This document shows, piece by piece, positions 53,880 to 64,000 of a stretch of DNA of 64,000 bases (position 1 is the stretch's first letter; each line of letters opens with the position of its first letter). The position numbers and the translations under genes are program-made. Origin of the DNA: Deuterostichococcus epilithicus (Eukaryota; Chlorophyta; Trebouxiophyceae; Prasiolales; Stichococcaceae); NCBI GenBank assembly GCA_033439295.1, contig JAVTLE010000007.1:1984001-2048000 (forward strand), written 5' to 3'. The notes under the pieces are model-generated. The model saw only the letters and a list, made by a program, of their open reading frames with translations, was not told the origin of the DNA and made no database searches.

Positions 53880-55480
53880 ATGCGCGTTTCACTTTCACGC
53901 ACACCGCTGTTGACTATTCGAAAAGTCGAATGTGTGCCGCAGGTGCGGGTGCACAGCGCTTACGGCAATGACGGTGCCAACCTGCACGGCGACGAAAAGG
54001 ACCCGCCCTTCGGATCCCCGGAATGGCGCAAGCGGCCCGCCACGGTGAGGTGCCACTTGTGACCAGCATTCATGATGTGATGTGGCTTCACCAACCCCAG
54101 TCACGTCACATTTGTGCAATCTGGCGCGCAATGGACATAGCATTGCCTGCACAAGGTGGAATGCCGAACCGGCTGTGCCATGCGCCCGTCACGCTGCTGC
54201 GTTCGACGCCGCAGATCTCGCTGCCGGCGTCAGTGCGCGCCCCGGGCGTCTGGTTCGTGCTGGCCGGCTTCGTGAAGGTTGCGGCGCTGACGATGTCGAT
54301 GGGCACATCCCCGTTCGGTGAGCGTCACGCAGCAGATGGCGTACGTCCACATGGCATTTGCAGCTGGCCCTCCCAGTGGTCGTTGGTAGCCAGGCTAGCA
54401 GCGCTTGCCGATTGCCGATGTGCTGAGTCGTGTGGCGAGCGCAGGCGGTTATTCCGACTTTCTCGTCGTGCTGCCAGTCGCCATTGGTGAGTTCGGCACT
54501 GCCTCCCATGCTCTGCATCATCAACACCCGTGCACCGCGCTACGACTGACTGCATGCCAACGTACTTCCGAAGTCAAGTTTGCCGACGAGTGCACTGCTT
54601 TGCCATGCAGGCCTGAGTTTGGTGGCCAGATGGGTGGTGCAGAACAACCTAATGCAGAGGTGCGGTCCTGGGCTCAAAGGCCAACCTCCTGTCAAGCTTC
54701 CCGCGGCTTCTGACACCCCAGGCCGCCCAGATCGAAATGGCTGTGCTGTGAACGCTGTAGACCAATCAACTCAACGGACCCATCACATCAGCCACGTCAG
54801 AAGCGTCTGGTGTGATGCTGGGCGCAGGAAGTGGTTTGCGCGCGGCTTGGTGGTGGCCACCCTCCTCTTCCTGTACTTGAGCAGCCTCGCCTACCAGAGG
54901 TGCCCTGCTGACCAATGCTGACGGTCTGTGCCAGGCTGCTGACGCAACACAGCCATCACCGCTCATGATCCACTTGCGCGTTGCCGGGCCGCAGCGTCAT
55001 TTTCCTCGACCTGCTGCCATCTAACACTCGGTACCGTGAGGGTTGGGTCCAGGACCGTCACAGCACAATTCTGCTGAAGCGTCGCAGAAGCTGGCATGCG
55101 GCAGCCATCTGCCATCTAGGAAGGAGCGGACAAGCGCCCTTGTTGCAATGCGGCGTCTGCGGGCTTGCCTCGCAACCCCAGCTCTTGAAGCACACTTCTG
55201 GACCCCAACTGCGGACTGCGCATTTCACCCCAGCACCCTTAAGAGGAGGTACGAGCGGGCGCGCGCAGCGGGCGGCGAGCCGCAGGCGGCGCGCGTCGCG
55301 CCTGCGCGGCCGGCGGCGCAACAGCCTGCGCGGCGGCGGCTGCCGACCGCCGCAGATGCCGAGGCGCTGGGCGTGCAGTGGGACGCGCCGACGCAGGAGC
55401 GGCGGTGCGCTCCGGCCCGAGCGGTGCCCAATGCGCCGTGCGGAGCTTCTGGCAGCATTGCAGAGCGCGCCAGTAATTGA
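53880..55480 (+). CDS. Small membrane protein, family not recognised
   Basis: Six exons (53880-54044, 54215-54317, 54445-54486, 54611-54659, 54828-54899, 55246-55480) join in frame to 221 residues. Three hydrophobic segments are visible: VWFVLAGFVKVAALTMSM, DFLVVLPVAIGLSLVARWVV, and RGLVVATLLFLYLSSLAY, each spanning exon borders sensibly. The N-terminal 60 residues include HSAYGNDGANLHGDEKDPPF, a hydrophilic part with a WRKRP motif just before the first helix. The C-terminal 75 residues are Arg/Ala/Pro-rich and look disordered. No family is recognised; the size and three-helix layout would fit an organelle membrane subunit, but this is a guess. The last acceptor (TTAAGAG) is weak. Confidence 0.65.
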
Positions 55481-56607
55481 AGATCTGCAATTACTCGTCC
55501 AGGCGTCGGCTCGGCTTCTGCAGCTGGCCCCATTTGGCCTGCATGCTGCTGTGAACGAGCAGCAATGCGCACACATACCAACAGGCTTGGAGAACAGGGC
55601 AAGTTTACATCGTGCGGGGGAAGGGCGACGAGCAGAGCAGCCCTGCTGGCAAACTTTCAGCAGTGGAGCAGTGTAAAAGGTGACAAGTGCGCCAATCGTG
55701 TTTGCAGGCGGGGGAAGCAGTGAGGCAGGGCGTGGGCAGGAACCCTGGGCACGGCCTCTTGCATGGGCCCCCGCTGGCGGGGGGATGGTCTCCGTCACCG
55801 CCGTGGCCTCCGGGACCGCTGCTCCTTGGGCCATTGCCGGCGTGGGGCCGGGTATCGTGTTGGACCTGGTCTTTGCGGACTGGTTCATCGTAAGCCCAAT
55901 CGTCGTGATGGCAGCAAGAGGCGCCTGGTGATCGGTGCGCAGCATCAGTCGACGCCAAGATGCCGCTGCTGGGTCGTGGCGGCATTGAGCACCTAGCGAC
56001 AGCTGGGCAATAAGGGCGTCAATGGGGGCCCACTGTCCTGGCAGATGGATGGAGGTCCTGGTTGGAAGCCCTGCTAGCGGCACTGCTGGCGGCACTGCCA
56101 GCGCCTGTCCAGGATGCATTTGGCCAACGAAGGTTTGCTGGGATGTTGTGCACATTCGGCAACTGACCTGGTCTTTGATCTAACAGTGCTGGTGCCTGCG
56201 CATCAGAGTCTGGCGTTTCGCTGTCAGTCGCCAGGTCTGACCTTTTCTTGGTGCCGGCCAAAATCGTTCTGACACGGCTGTCACTGGAAGTGGCATACAT
56301 CACCTGATCATGCGGTGCCGATGAGTGCATGTGTGCTTCTGCGTGGTCAGGGGTTCTACGATCATGCACCCACGAAGATTCTCTTGGACGGGCCTTGTGC
56401 ATCACAGATTTACAGCACCGTGATGAACGTTGTTCTCCAGGCTCACTGCACAGAGAACGTGCAGGTGCAAGACGAGAAGACCATCGCACTCTCGTGCCAC
56501 GGACGGCCCGAAGCAGTGGTGGTGCTGAAGCTGCGTCAAACCAAACCTTGTCTGCTCGCATCTTCTGAAAACGCTCAATTGAAGGCCCAGATAGGTAGCA
56601 CGAGTCA
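55481..56607. other. Intergenic, unassigned
   Basis: A plus-strand open frame at about 55680-55931 follows a TTTGCAG site and has two hydrophobic stretches (MVSVTAVASGTAAPWAI and LVFADWFIVSPIVVMAA). It joins to neither flanking gene and has no start, so it is left unassigned. The remainder shows no coding signal. Confidence 0.35.
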
Positions 56608-57922
56608 ATGCCTCGTAGAGAGTCGACAGGAGGCATGGAGCTTAAGGGCAGCTGCCACTGCGGGAGCGTGAAGTTCACCGTGAAGAGCCACACGCCGGTG
56701 CCGTATCAGTATTGCTACTGTGAGTGCCTGCAGGCCAATGTTAGCGATCCAAAGATGCGTTATGCTTCCTCTTCTGCGCCTTGGCACCATCCTCGTGGCT
56801 GTCTGCAGCGCCAGCAGTGATGCCAGTGACGCTGGTGCGCAGCGATGTCAGCATGCCTGACGGACACTAATGTCTGTGCGCAGGCTCTATCTGCCGCAAA
56901 ACGCAAGGATCTGCTGGTGCGGCGATCAATCTGGGCGCAATTGCAACGACTCTGAAGGTGCGCCGGTCATGCGCCGCACGGCGACACCCTGCAGCATACA
57001 CGAGAGTGGCACAGCGCAACTGCATGAGCGGAAGAGAGGGCTCGCCATCAGAGGTGCTGTGCAACCTGTGCAGCGGGACCGCGGTCAGGCAGCAGTCCGT
57101 ACCTTGCATGAGCTGTTCAGCTGTTTCGAATTGCAGGGAATCCGCGAGAGGGCGCCATGAATTTTGGCATGTGCCAATTGACACTTGAATAACACGTATC
57201 ATGCAGGTGGAGGGCGAGACGGCTATCTACAACGCCAAACTGGATGGCGGTCAGGTCAGCATTGCTGAGCGCCACTTCTGCAAGGAATGCGGTGAGTCCT
57301 AACACCGGTTGTCCGGTCAAGCTTTGCAGTGCATGGTCACGCCGTGGTTGCGCTGGCGGATCGCCAAACAGGTCTGTTGCTGGATGCCCGCTCAGTAGTT
57401 TCTCAGCGAAACTTGAAATTTGAATCTGATTATCGTAGCAAGTGCCTTTCTGCATAGGGTCGCACCTGTGGCTCTTCGATTCGCGCTGGCCAGAGCTCAT
57501 CCACCCTCACGTGCGTCCGATTTGATGCAACCGCTGGCATTGTGCAGACGCTTCGTGCCGATGTACCTAGCGACTACTGCTGCAGTGCAGTAAGCATATT
57601 GCAGCGCATGCAACGGGATGACTCCTGTTTATCGGCTGCCTTTGCAAGAGCCTGCAGCGTGTGTCCGTATAGCTACTGCAATGCCTAGTGCAACAGGCGC
57701 CTCGTGCTGCGCTGTGCAGTCAGAATTCTGAACCCTTGTTCTGCTTAGGCGGGAGCCATCGACACGCCACTGCCCAAGCCGCGCTCACTGGCGGCCATGA
57801 TGCTGAAGAGCAAGCCCGGATGGGTGTTGCCGCTGACAGACCCACCGGCAGAAGCCTTCAGAGAGTACCCCAAGCTGAGCCTTGTGGACTGGCACAAGGC
57901 CCATGGCGCATGGGTGGAGTGA
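56608..57922 (+). CDS. GFA-domain protein (Mss4-like fold, former DUF636)
   Basis: Five exons (56608-56719, 56884-56957, 57207-57291, 57458-57510, 57749-57922) join in frame to 165 residues. The GFA family carries zinc sites in an Mss4-like fold; some members were described as glutathione-dependent formaldehyde-activating enzymes, but most have no proven substrate. The family cysteines are all present: KGSCHCGSVKF, then YCYCSICRKTQGSAGAAI, then HFCKECGSHLWLFD, and the length is complete. Translation may start at 56608 (MPRRESTGGM) or at the more usual in-frame Met at 56638 (MELKGSCHCG). The last exon ends with LSLVDWHKAHGAWVE, a common tail in algal and fungal members. The family is frequent in bacteria and fungi. 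Confidence 0.92.
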
Positions 57923-58597
57923 ATGCAGTAAGTTTCCCAAGCCACACAGGCGCTTCCATGCTGGGGGCCAATGCGTTGCGGTCATGGGTGTGGGATGCAG
58001 ATGGGACGAGGGAGTATCAGAGATAGGGGTGGTCCGTCTGGGAACAGCTACATACGGACGCTGCTTGACAAATTTCGCAGTGTATTCTATGAGGGTGTGT
58101 GCATGGGCAAGGTGCCTGCTGCCTTTGACGCCGTAAACCAACAGTTGCTGACGGACCTCAGATGTGTTCTTCAATGTGCTTTTAAACCAGTGGCAACGCA
58201 TACACACCCAATACACAAATGTGGCACAACGTGAAGAAAGAATAAGGTGTCGCCCCTACGAGACGGGGCACTGCACCTGTTAGATGCTTCAGCAGAGGGA
58301 CTCATTTTGAGTACATGGCAATGGGCTGCTTCAGCAGCCTTCCCTCCAGTTCGTCAACTTCAAACCAGAAGTGCAATCTGCGCCGCATTGGCGCTGCCGA
58401 TGGCAGCCGGCGCCGAGGCCTGTGAAAAGGGTGGTCTGGCCCTAGAAGTGGCCATCCCTCTATCCTTGCCTGAAGTCTGACTTCCTTTGCTTGGGGCGAC
58501 AGCGGCGGCAGACTTTGCTGGGGGGAAGCCCTCCCTCTGTCACCCTGTCGCCTGCTGCACCACAGTCGCTGCAGTGCAGAGCGCCTTCCCCGCCAGC
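57923..58597. other. Convergent 3' region
   Basis: These 675 bases separate the stops of the GFA gene (+) and the Mpv17-family gene (-). Open frames on both strands are short and carry no motif. No gene is called. Confidence 0.4.
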
Positions 58598-60652
58598 TTA
58601 GCGGCTGATGCAAGCCGCCATCCGGTGCGCCATGCTGTAGGGACTGAAGGTGAAAGGCAGGGGCAGTCCACACCGCGGCTCTGCCACCGAGAACGCCTTC
58701 GGCTCGGCTGGCGACGACGCCTTCGGCTTGCCACGGCGACCGGCTGCTGCATCCTCCTCCACCGCTACCACCGCGCTCGGTGGTAGCAGCTTGTGCGCTG
58801 GGTTGGCCGGCGCGACGGCCGGCGGCGTGACGGCCTCCGCCGGCGGGAAGACCGTGTCGGCCACTGCCGTGGCTGCCGGAACCGTCCCCTGCGGCCGAAC
58901 AATGCGATGATCAATTGAGAAAACCAGCGCACATGAAATAGTGGCCCGAGCTCCTGCGATAGCTCAACAAAATTGGCACACAGGCACTGTTCCCCTCTCT
59001 ACCCTCTCCGATCGTACATAGAAGGTGTCATTCCATTGCCTGCAGACACGCATGTGCCTGAACGCAATCGAATCCTTACCGGGATGCCGGCGTGGATCTG
59101 CATGGCGGCAAAGTGCGCCGACGCCCTATCGTCGGTCGGCTGGCCGGCAATGCCCTCGAGCTCGCCGTCAAAGCGCCCTTGCATCAGGCTGAGGATGACG
59201 GTCCACACCGCCGATGTCATGGCAACTGCGTAGCAGGCGCCAGAATCAAACCATGCCATGCCCTGCTGGCCCTTCGGCAACAGTTTTTGCCATATCGAGT
59301 GCCTTCAGTCGTGGGTGCACGGCTGCCCTGCTACACAGAAGCCCTGCAAGAATTCCCCCAGCACAGCCATGCTGCTCAGTGCACCAATGTGCTGCGGATG
59401 GAGAGCAAAGGTGTCGCGCACCCCAAGGGACGCGGAAGTGGCGCGGCACGAAGGCGAAGTTGATGAGCTGCGACGGCACCCACACGCTCCACAGCGCCTT
59501 CAGGCTGTCCCACAGCTCGTTCCTGTACTTGTCCCACTGCACCGGCAGGCGACCTCGTCTCGAAAGCGAGGCAGGACGTTGCAATACCTCCTTGGTACGT
59601 CTTCTAGTTTGTGAAGGGGGCTGCTCAAACCAGGCGCGCATGTGTTTTCCGAAGTCGCTCAAGTCCGGCACGGCACTGCACACACTGCAGGAGGAGTGTA
59701 GCCAGCTACCAGCACGAGGGTCCCAGCACGGGGTCTCAGCACGAGGGCCATGGCTGCCATCGGCTGGAGGCTGGAGGTTGGAGGCACAGCACTAAAATCC
59801 ACGCAGAGACGCACCGCGTAGCTCATTGGCTTTTGCTCGACAGCAGCCTTCATGGAGTAGAACACGGGAAAGTAGAGGAATGGGTGGCTGCATGGGCACG
59901 ATGTGGATCAGTGGCCGCATTGGATGTAATTGGCCAAGCAATTGCCGCACGACCAATGCACGCCAAAGTCGCTCCCCGCGTCATGCATTGTGCCCGCCCC
60001 GCATTGTGCCGATAGGTAGAGCGCCAGTGTGCATGCCAGCAGGCATGGACCCCCGGTCATGACATACGCAGAAGGTGGAGATACGCACTGTATCGCCTGG
60101 TCCAGGAAGACCTTGATGGGCGCGGTGGCAGTGTGTCCCACGCGACTTGAGATGGGTGCGCACCACTGCACGTGGATGCACCGGGTCAATTTTGGGTCCA
60201 AGTTTCCTGATGCACAAGCATGTGAAGCAGCACGCTCTAGACGCGACAAGTGAGCGTATGCGAGGCACCTGGACGAATTTCACGTTGTACAGATAGTATT
60301 GGAAGCAGCCCAGGTACCCAAAGCCGAAGGCGCAAAACAGCAGATGCCGTTTGACGTCAAGCTCCTCCTTCCCCTCTATTACCTGCGGCAGCACCATAGC
60401 TGGTGAGGCCCAGGTTGTCTCGTGACGAGACCATCATCCATGCATACACCAGTGCTATACGTCCACACCGTCGGCGTCGTCCAGACAGATTGCAAGAGCA
60501 CTTGCCTTTTGAGCAAACAGGTCTGCGGCGCTGGTTTTGACGCCAGAGGTGAGGATCGCAGTCACCACCGGGTGCTGCTTCGCGCAGTTGGTGTACCATT
60601 TTGCAATGCTGGTGAATGGCAGCGCCGCATAGCGCAGCGGCGACGGGTTCAT
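58598..60652 (-). CDS. Mpv17/PMP22-family membrane protein with C-terminal extension
   Basis: Seven exons (60652-60506, 60382-60269, 60165-60089, 59887-59815, 59536-59422, 59225-59080, 58888-58598) join in frame to 320 residues. Mpv17/PMP22 proteins are small four-helix proteins of inner mitochondrial, peroxisomal or plastid membranes. Family blocks in order are YTNCAKQHPVVTAILTSGV, KRHLLFCAFGFGYLGCFQYY, KVFLDQAIHHPFLYFPVFYS, and the signature LWSVWVPSQLINFAFVPRHF followed by RVPW. The usual family length is about 180-240, so the last exon is an extra tail of about 97 residues, Ala/Pro-rich and probably disordered. An in-frame Met at 60736 would add 28 residues. Intron 1 uses a GC donor (AAAAG then GCAAGT). 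Confidence 0.9.
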
Positions 60653-61415
60653 GGCCGCTTGCACGGTCCAACTGCCAGCTAGGTTCGATCGCTTTCGCCT
60701 CGAGCTCACATCTGCCGCACGATCATTCAGAGACACCGCCGTGGCGCGCGCTTCTAAACTTTGAGAGGTCCAGATCCAGCAAAGATCTGTCTATAACAGC
60801 AATCAAAATTGAGCCGGACTGTCTTGTGCAAATACAATTCAGCTGCGATCTGTAACGATATGCCGCCAGATATACGCGCAGCACTGCAAACGCTGGCCGA
60901 GACTTGCCTGACAGTCAGCTTTGCGTTTGTATCGTCCACTCTCTGTGGCTGAATACGACTGGGCTTCGCCTCAGTGCGTGGCTCATGGTCGCTTGAGAGT
61001 AAACCCTAATCTGGCCCCACGGTTAGCTAACCCGTACGTAACATTGTGAAAAACTCAAAAGCTCAGACCGACCTGTTGACACTTGCCGGCAGGTTCAAGT
61101 GCTGTATTTGCGCGGTCGACTGTGCAAAGGTCACAGCTTTAGATAGGTGCAGCTTTCAGCCCTGTTCGTCGGCGGTTTGGCACCCTCACAGGGTGTCTCA
61201 GACCCATTTCGAGTTTACAGCCTTGTCCGCCTTTCACTGTTCGCAGCTCACTCGGAGATATAGCCGCTTGGAACATGCCGGGGCAGTAGCTGAATGAGAG
61301 GTTGAGGTCGGTATTCCGTGTGCGTTATGATCGAGTCCGAGGGCCCCTGGCACGGACCGGGCGCTTGGGGTTGCGATATGTGCTGATCGCTGAAGAAAGG
61401 CAGTGACACATCAAC
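60653..61415. promoter_or_regulatory. Divergent promoter region with a telo-box
   Basis: The interval separates the divergent Mpv17-family and 61416 genes. AAACCCTAA at 61001-61009 matches the plant telo-box, an element often found upstream of growth and translation genes. Whether it works in this alga is unknown. No coding signal is seen. Confidence 0.4.
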
Positions 61416-64000
61416 ATGGCTGTGGACACCGATGTACCAGGCGAGTGAGCACTTCCTGCACAGTGATGCGCTGCGCTGCGCACGCTGTGAGCTTGCACAC
61501 ACTGAACTCGCACCATCGCAATCTGAGCTGCCGACGCCTTCACTTCAAATAATTGAATCGGCATCTCCTGACGTGCAGACTTCGATCTCCTGGGCGACCT
61601 CAGCGCATTCGCTCCAGCACCGGTCATGGTGCCAACGGCACCGGTGAGTGCCTCGGCGGCACCGCAGACCGCGGCACAGGGCAACGCCTCGCCGGGTCCA
61701 GCCGCTCCCCGGCCGGTCATTCGGCTGCCCAGCTTCTCGGCGACAGCCATCAAGCCGGCGGCGTCACGCAGCGGCCACATTGGCAGCGCAACAGGCATGG
61801 CTGCCCTGCCGCCGCTGCACTCGCTGGATGTCAATAGCAGCGGCGACAGAGGCGGCGACGGCGACGGCGGCAACGCCTTCAGCTTGCACAGCGGGCGGCC
61901 AGCCGCAGGGTCCATCAAGGCCTTCAGGCCGCTGCGGCTGCAGGCCCGCGGCCTGTGCCCACCCGGTGCGGCTTCACGGCTGGGGCCCGACAGCAGCGCG
62001 ACTGGGGCCCGCGGCGCGCCGAATCACGGCTTGGCCTATGCTGGCAGCGACGCGGAACGGCATCCTGCTGCACAAGGGGCGTCTGCGGATCAGGGAGCTC
62101 CGCTGCACGGCGACGGCTCCGCCAGATCCGGCGCTCCCATGCCGGGCCGTGTTGCGCTGCCCCAGCCAGCGTTGCCAGACAGCACAGCTGCAGTGTCTCA
62201 GGCCGCGTCTTTCCGGCGGCAGTCGCTGTCCCAAGAGCTGCATGACAGCTGGCCTGGACAGATCGAGGTGCCCGGCGTGGAGCTGCCAGAGCCGCACAGG
62301 CAGGTTGATGCGCGGCCTGCGGTGCTCTCGACGCCACGGCCTGACGCTGCCTCCAAGCGGCCAGGTGAACCTCTTCTGGCAGCTGATCCGAAACGTGCAC
62401 CAGAGACTGAGGAGGAAGAGTGTCGACGCTGCGGAGACTGGCAGAAGTACAGCGCGACTTCATGACCAAAGCTTGGTAAACTGCTCAATGCGTCCGCGTA
62501 GCAGCTACAGGGAGCAGCCCGGCCGCAGGCTTCGCATGGCTCCGCCAAGTTGGTGGCCCTAGCAAACCTGGGCGGCCACCCTGCTCGTCGTCCGCTGGCA
62601 GCGAAGGCTTGCCCTGCGCCTGCGCAGACTCGACCTCGAAGACTGGCAGCAGGCGCACGTCCAGCGGCAAGCGGCGCCAGATGGTGCGGCAGTACACCGA
62701 CAAGGACCCTCTGGAGCCGCCGGCGCCGGAGCCCGACTGGGAGGAACGCATGCTGCTGGTGCGGCGCTGCAAGCCATCTGTGTGTCATCCTGACATCCGA
62801 TATGCTGTTGAGTTGAGGCAGTTCAACAGTGCCGCAATGCCGGCTGTGGTGCAGGAGACACCCATGCATTGCGTCCCATAAGCCAACCTTATTTACTAGT
62901 GCCTCGAGCTGAGCCCTGGCCTTGGCCCTGCGCTTGCGCTTCCCCTCGCAGTCTCGAGTTCCCATCAGCTGCGCACATGGCCGCAGGACTCGCCACACAC
63001 TGATGGTCTGTGCACGAACGGACAAGGTTCTCCTTGCGTGTTTCGTACTTTCAATGCTATCTCACATCAGGTGTGCGACATCCGCAGGAAGCAGACCTGC
63101 CGCAGTCGGAGCGCACGCCACTGCCAGCAGTTGCTGCGGCGTCGCCGCCGCGCCAGGGTCCGCCCACCTCCCCTGCTGCCTGCATTCGTGGATGCGTTGC
63201 AGTGTAGCCCTTGAGGGAGGGGCCTGCAGCACGCCTGCACCTCCGTGCCTACAGCTTGGGGTCGCATTTCGTGTGGTGGTGCACCACCTTGAGTCGCGCA
63301 GCGCCTGACGACGCATGGGGACATCATGTATGGCAGATGAAGCCTGTGAGGCAGTCCCGGCGGAAGCGGCAGAGGCGCCGCGCCGCTTCAAGCGTCTGTG
63401 CAAGGCGGGCTCGGCGCCACAGCGGCACGGCCCGGCGGAGCAACCGCGATTGGCGCCTCCCAGCGCGCCTGGCGGTGATGGTCCAGCGGGACGATTAACC
63501 GGTGGGGATGCAGCTTCGGCCCGTACTGGACCTTTGGATCGCAGTGAGCGCTTCCAGCCTGTTATGCCCATGCATGCAGCTTGTAGTGATTCCTCCAATG
63601 GGGGACAGTTGCCACCTTCGGTTGGACACCGCACCTGCCTACCCGCATACCAGCTTGGCGTCATCACATGCGTGTTCAGGCCAAACAACACGAGCCGCTC
63701 AGTAAGCGGGCTCCGCGGTCGGCTTGCAGGTGGACAGCGTGCCCCAGCGGAGACACCGCTGCCGGTCAGCAGGCCCCGCCAGAATCCCTTTGCAACCTCC
63801 TCCAGGCGGAAGGCAAGTGTTGGCGTTTCGGAGTTTCCGAAAGGCACCCCGCCTTGGAGCGACGCCTGCAGCTGCGTGATTCTGTGTTGGCTTGGTGACG
63901 GGCCTCCCGACCTTGCGAGGTCGCTGCTGACAGCATGCTGCACATGCTGCAGGCGGCAAACCCGGTGCGGCTGCGGCAGGAGGCGCCCGCGGCTTCACTG
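61416..64000 (+). CDS. Uncharacterised disordered protein, partial at right end
   Basis: A proposed first exon 61416-61440 (MAVDTDVP) uses a GC donor and joins in frame to 61579-62364, which begins DFDLLGDLSAFAPAPV and continues as a Ser/Ala/Pro-rich region. This joins in frame to 62628-62758 (TGSRRTSSGKRRQMVRQYTD, then DPLEPPAPEPDWEERMLL), whose third codon positions are almost all G or C. A further exon after CATCAG at 63070 and a final high-GC3 stretch, 63944-64000 (SMLHMLQAANPVRLRQEAPA), suggest the gene runs off the window. Exons between 62759 and 63943 are not settled. No family is recognised. DFDLL-type acidic-hydrophobic motifs resemble clathrin-adaptor-binding motifs, which is only an analogy. 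Confidence 0.5.

Noticed and set aside
55058-56155. 365-codon antisense frame after the membrane protein gene
   Set aside because: It covers the last sense exon and intergenic sequence; residue composition is Arg/Ala/Pro with no motif, and codon use is not like real exons.
62198-63943. Two long antisense frames (275 and 293 codons) near the right end
   Set aside because: The sense strand offers exons that join in frame with high third-position GC, so the antisense frames are more likely shadows. This choice is less certain than elsewhere.
1-64000. Prokaryotic operon, CRISPR array, integrase or insertion-sequence content
   Set aside because: Genes are interrupted by spliceosomal introns throughout, no direct-repeat/spacer array was seen, and no transposase or integrase motif was found.

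Overview
The window is nuclear DNA of a unicellular green alga, most likely a trebouxiophyte-type chlorophyte. The base composition is GC-rich, the genes are full of spliceosomal introns of about 80-400 bases, and exon codons strongly prefer G or C in the third position. It carries plant-type proteins: a C2-type phospholipase D with two HKD motifs, a plastid ribosomal protein S6, an IDM1-like PHD/acetyltransferase, an OEP16-3/B14.7-like membrane protein and a DUF3685 chloroplast-type protein. No prokaryotic operons, CRISPR arrays, insertion sequences or rRNA genes were seen. One assembly N lies in an intron at 47289.

Layout, left to right: a histidine-phosphatase gene (+, about 841-4077); two uncharacterised genes on the minus strand (5242-6976 and 7425-10526); a membrane-anchored acidic protein with 54-base tandem repeats (+, 11633-14404); an OEP16-3/B14.7-like Tim17-family gene (-, 14792-15645); a DUF3685 gene (+, 16560-20218); a 20-exon phospholipase D (+, 20956-29902); a conserved uncharacterised gene with a one-base frame break (-, 30536-32213); plastid S6 (+, 32779-34045); a conserved uncharacterised gene (-, 34377-35570); an IDM1-like chromatin gene (+, 35694-40626); an N-acylated Raf-like protein kinase (+, 42117-49160); MOCS3/Uba4 (-, 50015-53432); a three-helix membrane protein (+, 53880-55480); a GFA-domain protein (+, 56608-57922); an Mpv17/PMP22-family protein (-, 58598-60652); and a partial uncharacterised gene running off the right end (+, 61416-64000). 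For eleven genes the exon chain was built by hand and the summed exon lengths stay in one frame from start to stop. The genes look like a normal mixed eukaryotic neighbourhood, not a pathway cluster; several pairs are divergent and share short promoters.

The most unusual signal is not a gene. In at least six genes, introns contain diverged copies ('echoes') of 25-60 bases of a neighbouring exon edge, usually starting exactly at an acceptor AG upstream of the true exon, and twice copying an exon end downstream of the true donor. Some are almost intact; others have decayed mainly through C-to-T and G-to-A changes. They could be relics of repeated local duplication that lengthens introns, or decoy or alternative splice sites. 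Also notable are a donor-site preference for GTGC over GTRAG, GC-AG introns, two candidate introns of only 28-29 bases, and a perfect 15-base hairpin inside a transit-peptide exon.
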